From the NCBI GenBank assembly GCA_001414345.1, contig LLCB01000544.1, forward strand, positions 1 to 23,895: a stretch of DNA of 23,895 nucleotides, in the 5' to 3' direction. This DNA comes from Hymenoscyphus infarciens (Eukaryota > Ascomycota > Leotiomycetes > Helotiales > Helotiaceae). Of this stretch, positions 20,314 through 23,895 are shown piece by piece (positions within the stretch are counted from its first letter, which is position 1; each line of letters opens with the position of its first letter). The notes under the pieces are model-generated. The model worked only from the letters and a program-made list of their open reading frames with translations, was not told the origin of the DNA and did no database searches. Made by a program: the position numbers and the translations under genes.

Positions 20314-20840
20314 GTAAGATATAATTTACTTCTAATAAGTTAATTTTAATATTATTAGAACTTATTATTAGTATTATACTAACTCCTAGTATAGATAGCT
20401 TAGTAGTAATAGTTAGTCCTTTTATAGGTTTAGAGTTTAGAATCTAATCTTTATTAGATATATAATATTTAGTAGTACTAGAGTCTAGTATAACTTTAGA
20501 TTCTTTAGATACTTTATAAAAAGTATTTAATATAGCTATATATAATACTTTTAAAGTATTATTATCGTTATTTTTTAAATCAGTATTACTACTAGTACTA
20601 CTACTAGTATTATTACTAGTATTATTACTAGTATTATTAGATTTCTTACTTAATCTTAACTCTAGGTATAATATAAAGTATTTAAAAATTATATATTCTC
20701 TTTTATTATAATAAGTATAAATAGGAATTTTATTTTCTTTATTTATAGCTTTATTAGCCTTTTTAGCTTTATTAGCTTCTAGGTTATTACTAGATTCTAT
20801 TCTAGCTTCTACTAATATAAGTGTAAGAATGGTCACGTGA
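20314..20840 (-). pseudogene. Copia-2 gag end and protease, zinc knuckle destroyed
   Basis: Reading leftward from 20836, an open stretch of 130 codons has a Lys/Asn-rich part and then a retroviral-type zinc knuckle, Cys-x2-Cys-x4-His-x4-Cys. All four ligands are Tyr (codons 40, 43, 48 and 53; bases 20719 to 20678). A Ser/Asn/Thr-rich linker follows, then the retropepsin site ILDSSTTKYYIS (codons 116-127), where the family has Asp-Ser-Gly: the catalytic Asp is present but Gly is Ser. The open frame ends where a Trp codon became TAG. The sequence continues to 20320 and was then joined to the integrase part before H was inserted. The ATG near 20836 is not a real start. Confidence 0.85.
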
Positions 20841-21204
20841 TGAAGCAGTCAGGGAGTGAATATGTATGAATTGTATATATATATGAATGTGTGAGTATAT
20901 GTGTGTGTTTAGGTCTTTTCGGTGTCCCAAAGGCCTCCTTATATAGACCGAAGGCTTAGCAGTCTTAGCGTACAGAACCAGGTGTAGAATTAGGTCTATA
21001 GCACGCAATATCTGCTAAGGTAGTGGACTTATACTGATCTAGCGATTTCTTTATACTTTTAGGACAAAGAGCTAAAACAAAGGATCCTTTATTTTAGGTC
21101 TACATATCGACGCGTTGCTCTAGAGCGCCCCTAACACGTTATAGACGCGCGGTTATATAACACACTTATTAGGCTTACTAAATAGGCCTATATAAGATTA
21201 AGCA
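20841..21204 (-). mobile_element. Solo LTR of a second retrotransposon family
   Basis: A 364-bp element with ends TG and CA, flanked by the direct 5-bp repeat CGTGA (20836-20840 and 21205-21209). Read on the - strand it has a TATA box (CTATATAAGG near 20940), followed by a CA-rich leader toward the 20841 end, so the LTR points leftward. No internal region is present. It resembles neither the copia LTRs nor the probable gypsy LTR in this window. It keeps CpG-rich stretches and shows little RIP. At 364 bp it may be too short for efficient RIP, or it may be recent. Confidence 0.8.
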
Positions 21205-21909
21205 CGTGATCCTAGGTAGCCTATAGCGTAAGTTATAAATTATTTATAATAATTTTATTATCTTAGACTTAAATGCTTTAAATCCTTAACTTGCTGATCT
21301 TATAGTATTATATATATTATAATAAGTTTAGATATAAGAATATTTATATTACTTTTAGATAAATCTTTTTCTAGCTTTTTATATTTTCTTAATATAAAAC
21401 CTTTAAAGCTACTATTAAGCCCTTTAAATATAATCTAAGCTATATAGCTTTTAGATATTAGATGTCTTAAGTCTTTAAGATATAAAGCTATACTTTATAT
21501 AATACTTATATATTCGTCGACGTTTTTATAAGAGCTTTAGCTAGATTTAATAATTATATCTAGGTATTAACTAAGTAATTAGATTAAAACTAGATTCTCT
21601 ATATATAGCTATTATATATACTTATATAGTATTAGAGCTAGTTTTATCTTTAAATTAGTCTATATTAGCTCTTAAGGCTTTTTAGCTATTTCTAGTATAG
21701 TTAGAGTTATGTTTCTTATTTTTAATACTAAGTTTTACTAACCTAGGTTTTCTATTTATATAGTATAGATCTTTATTAGGTCTAGTAATAGATAAGTCTA
21801 TATATAATATAAATCTATTAATTTCTAGAAAGAGTTTAGCCTCTCTATACTATTCTATATAGTTAGTTTTTCTAACTAATTTACTACTTTTAAAAGAACT
21901 AAAAGATAT
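21205..21909 (-). pseudogene. Copia-2 gag, broken
   Basis: On the - strand from about 21909 the frame reads SFSSFKSSKLVRKTNYIE-stop-YREAKLFLEI and then continues through TAA/TAG codons to a region reading REAKLFLE, KALRANID and YREFSFNLI-like segments, typical of copia gag (nucleocapsid/capsid precursor). The first codon at 21909-21907 is ATA, probably a mutated ATG. Frame slips occur toward 21250. Downstream it joins the zinc-knuckle part at 20836 once the solo LTR is removed. The 5' LTR of copia-2 is not visible to the right. Confidence 0.7.
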
Positions 21910-22656
21910 TATAGTTTAATAAAAGAGTAATACAAAAAATATACATAGTTACGTAATATTAAAAGTAGTTAGAAAATAAGAATTTTTATTATTCTAGAAC
22001 TAACTAGACTGAAATAGTAACATAGTAAGGAGCTTATATAATTTTAGAGTAATATAAGTATAAAGAATGTTTTAGTATAAAAGACTTATAAATTAAGAAG
22101 TTATCTAGTTTTAGGCTTAAAAAGAAGCTTATTATATACTTTATTAAATATTACTAGCTAGATAGAGTATATAAGGTCTTTAAACTAGTCTTTTTAAAAA
22201 ATAGCTTTTATTTCTAAGCGTTTAAATATACTAGTATAATAGTCTATTTTAGTAATACTTAGTATAAGGCTTTTTAGTAAGCTAGTACATCTAATATTAG
22301 TACTAACTATACTACTAAAATAGTATTTAGTAATAAGGTTTTAGAATAAAAAGTTACTATATAAGTTAACTAGAGTAATACTAAGCTAGAGAATAGATAT
22401 AATAGACTAATCTTTAAGATTATCTTAGTTCTAAGATATTTTAATAATATAGTATCTATTAGATAAAGCTTAGAGTTTAAGATATATACTAATAATTATT
22501 TTAAAGTCTTATTATCTAATTATAAGAATAGCCTTAGTTCTTAATTAAATTATTTATTTAATTAAATAGAGGTTAAAATAATATAGTATTATATAGTATA
22601 ATATAAGATACTAATCTTAACTCTTAGTTATTTAACTATAAGAAGTATAATAGTCC
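21910..22656 (+). pseudogene. Unclassified degraded reading frame
   Basis: From 22032 to about 22655 the + strand has one frame in which all interruptions are TAA or TAG, as RIP would make from Gln and Trp codons; the other two frames are less coherent. It reads as a basic, Lys/Asn/Ile-rich protein fragment of about 200 residues, with segments such as FRLKKKLIIYFIKYY and NRLIFKIILVLRYFNN. I do not recognise a domain. It lies between the copia-2 gag start and the gypsy LTR, so it could be the 3' part of another element. Bases 21910-22031 show nothing I can name; they may be the copia-2 leader. Confidence 0.4.
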
Positions 22657-22990
22657 TAGTTACATACGTCACTCACGTAACCAGGTTATCCCGAGGCTTT
22701 GCCGAGGCTTCGCTTAATATACATAAATAGAGCTAGAGTACCTATACTCTTCGCTTTTCTCTTTAGTTTAGTTTTCCTTAATATTAAGTACTATTCTATA
22801 AGTACTCTCTTTATATATTTATAGAGGGCTATTATACTAAAACTAAACTCTCTCTCTTTACCTAGGAAAGCTTTTACTAATATCTTAATAATAATATATA
22901 TATTTACTTATATTAAATCTACTAAATTTACTATCCTCCTTTATAAAGCCTAACCTATTTATATTAAGTAGTAAGGTCTAGTATTCTTCT
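22657..22990 (+). mobile_element. Probable LTR of a gypsy-type element
   Basis: The segment starts TAGTTACATACGTCACTCAC and has a CpG-containing block with the direct repeat CCGAGGCTTTG / CCGAGGCTTCG (22692-22714), then a TATA-like region (AATATACATAAATAGAG, 22717-22733) and a pyrimidine-rich start region. That is the layout of a fungal gypsy LTR promoter, and a gag frame follows at the expected distance. The right limit is not certain. AGTCC occurs at 22652-22656 and again near 22999, which would instead suggest a solo LTR with a target duplication. Confidence 0.5.
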
Positions 22991-23119
22991 ATTAACTATA
23001 TTAAGTCCTTTAAAAGTAACCTATTAACTTAAAAACTATTCTACTCTACTTTAGAGTTAGTAGAGCTAATCCCTCTTCCCTCTTCTATTAATATTATATC
23101 CTAATCTAGCTTAAGAACT

Positions 23120-23895
23120 TAACTTAAAAAAACATATATACTAGCTATTACTATACTACTACTACTACCTCCTCCTACTAAGGCAACTACTAGTTCTTTA
23201 TAGTATAAGATCTCTAAATTACCTCTACCTAACTCTACCTTATAATAAATCCTTAAAGTAATAACCTTATTAATAAGTAAAGTTTATAAACTTAAAGTAA
23301 ATACTTTAAATATAGCTAGTACTTCTTGTTAATATACTCTTATTTAGCTATAAACTCTTAATATAACTTGTTCCTCTTCTATAGTTCTATTATTAAAGAA
23401 GATAAGTAGAATAGCTAATCCTTACTAATTTACTATAAAAGACAAATTTACTTATATAATCTAGGAAACTAAAATTATAGTAAAGTTATCTATTAATACT
23501 AACTACTTTAAGTCTAAGAAAGTAAGAATAAATTTAATTTACTACTATACTTTTAGAAGAGCTTAAAACTATATTTATCTAAGATATAAGTTTAATACTA
23601 TTAATTAGTTTAGTAGCTATAAAGAGATATTAACTTACTTCTAAAACATTATCGTTAGCTCTTACTTATACTAAGAAGCTTATATCTAATATTAAGACCT
23701 TATTATATTAAAGATAGAAACTTTCTACGACTTCTATACTAAGTTCTAATAACTTATAAATAAAGCTGAAGTTCTCTTATAAGACTAGGTAGAAGACTTA
23801 TAGAATAAGTTAACCTCTATACTATACTAATCTCTTATTATTACTAAGTTCTAAGCTAAGAGAGATATAAACTCCTTTTATAATCTTATAAGTAG
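23120..23895 (+). pseudogene. Ty3/gypsy gag, broken and running off the window
   Basis: One frame holds together from about 23120 to the window end, with only TAA/TAG codons inside. It starts with a Pro/Thr/Ser-rich part and a KVYKLKVN heptad-like stretch (about 23280). It then enters the capsid-like gag region: DKFTYII-stop-ETKIIVKLSIN (23440-23505), NYIYLRYKF, and ETFYDFYTKF followed by VEDL and NKLTSILY (23705-23825). The pattern of a Trp-anchored N-part, then ETFxDFYxxF and a conserved KLT block, is typical of fungal gypsy gag, where it forms the virus-like particle shell. The pol genes would lie to the right, outside the window. Confidence 0.75.

Noticed and set aside
20836..20840. The ATG near 20836 as the start of a real 130-residue protein
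   Set aside because: The homologous gag frame continues upstream beyond the inserted LTR, so this Met is internal.
20802..21008. A 68-codon frame on the - strand at the solo LTR
   Set aside because: It spans the LTR's TATA region and leader and the border with gag; there is no conservation or domain.

Overview
This window looks like a gene-free, heterochromatin-type stretch of a filamentous ascomycete (Pezizomycotina) genome. It is strongly TA-rich, and every recognisable reading frame belongs to a transposable element. The differences between copies are overwhelmingly C-to-T and G-to-A. Former Gln and Trp codons have become TAA or TAG, and Cys/His zinc ligands have become Tyr. That is the signature of repeat-induced point mutation (RIP), a fungal defence that mutates duplicated DNA. 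I find no intact host gene, tRNA, rRNA, CRISPR array or bacterial-type operon, and the longer ATG-initiated open frames fall inside repeats.

Two degraded Ty1/copia retrotransposons of one family form the scaffold and face each other (3' ends inward). Copia-1 (+ strand) runs from before base 1 to its 3' LTR at 5586-6028. It is interrupted by a non-autonomous element (copy A, 307-2143) and by an inverted solo LTR of its own family (3252-3732, target duplication ATCTT). Copia-2 (- strand) runs from its 3' LTR at 9352 rightwards to a gag start near 21909. It is interrupted by copy D (inside its LTR), by copy E (with copy F nested inside it), by a TIR element H (with copy G nested inside it), and by a solo LTR of an unrelated family (20841-21204, target duplication CGTGA).

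The insertions that dominate the window are seven copies (A to G) of a 1.5-1.9 kb non-autonomous element. Comparing filled and empty sites shows that they duplicate a TA dinucleotide, and their ends resemble one another, so they are probably Tc1/mariner-pogo-type MITEs. They come in two structural types with different repeat-rich arms around one shared core of about 0.9 kb. The core carries a GTCACGTGAC palindrome, a TGACGTCA (CRE) site about 25 bp from a CCAAT box, trinucleotide runs and a variable minisatellite. Copies A, B, D, E and F have type-1 arms; copies C and G have type-2 arms.

The right end (21910-23895) holds an unclassified degraded frame on the + strand, then a probable gypsy LTR and a RIP-damaged gypsy gag that runs off the window. 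Nesting gives relative ages: copia-2 is older than E and H, which are older than F and G; copy B is older than copia-1, which is older than copy A and the solo LTR.
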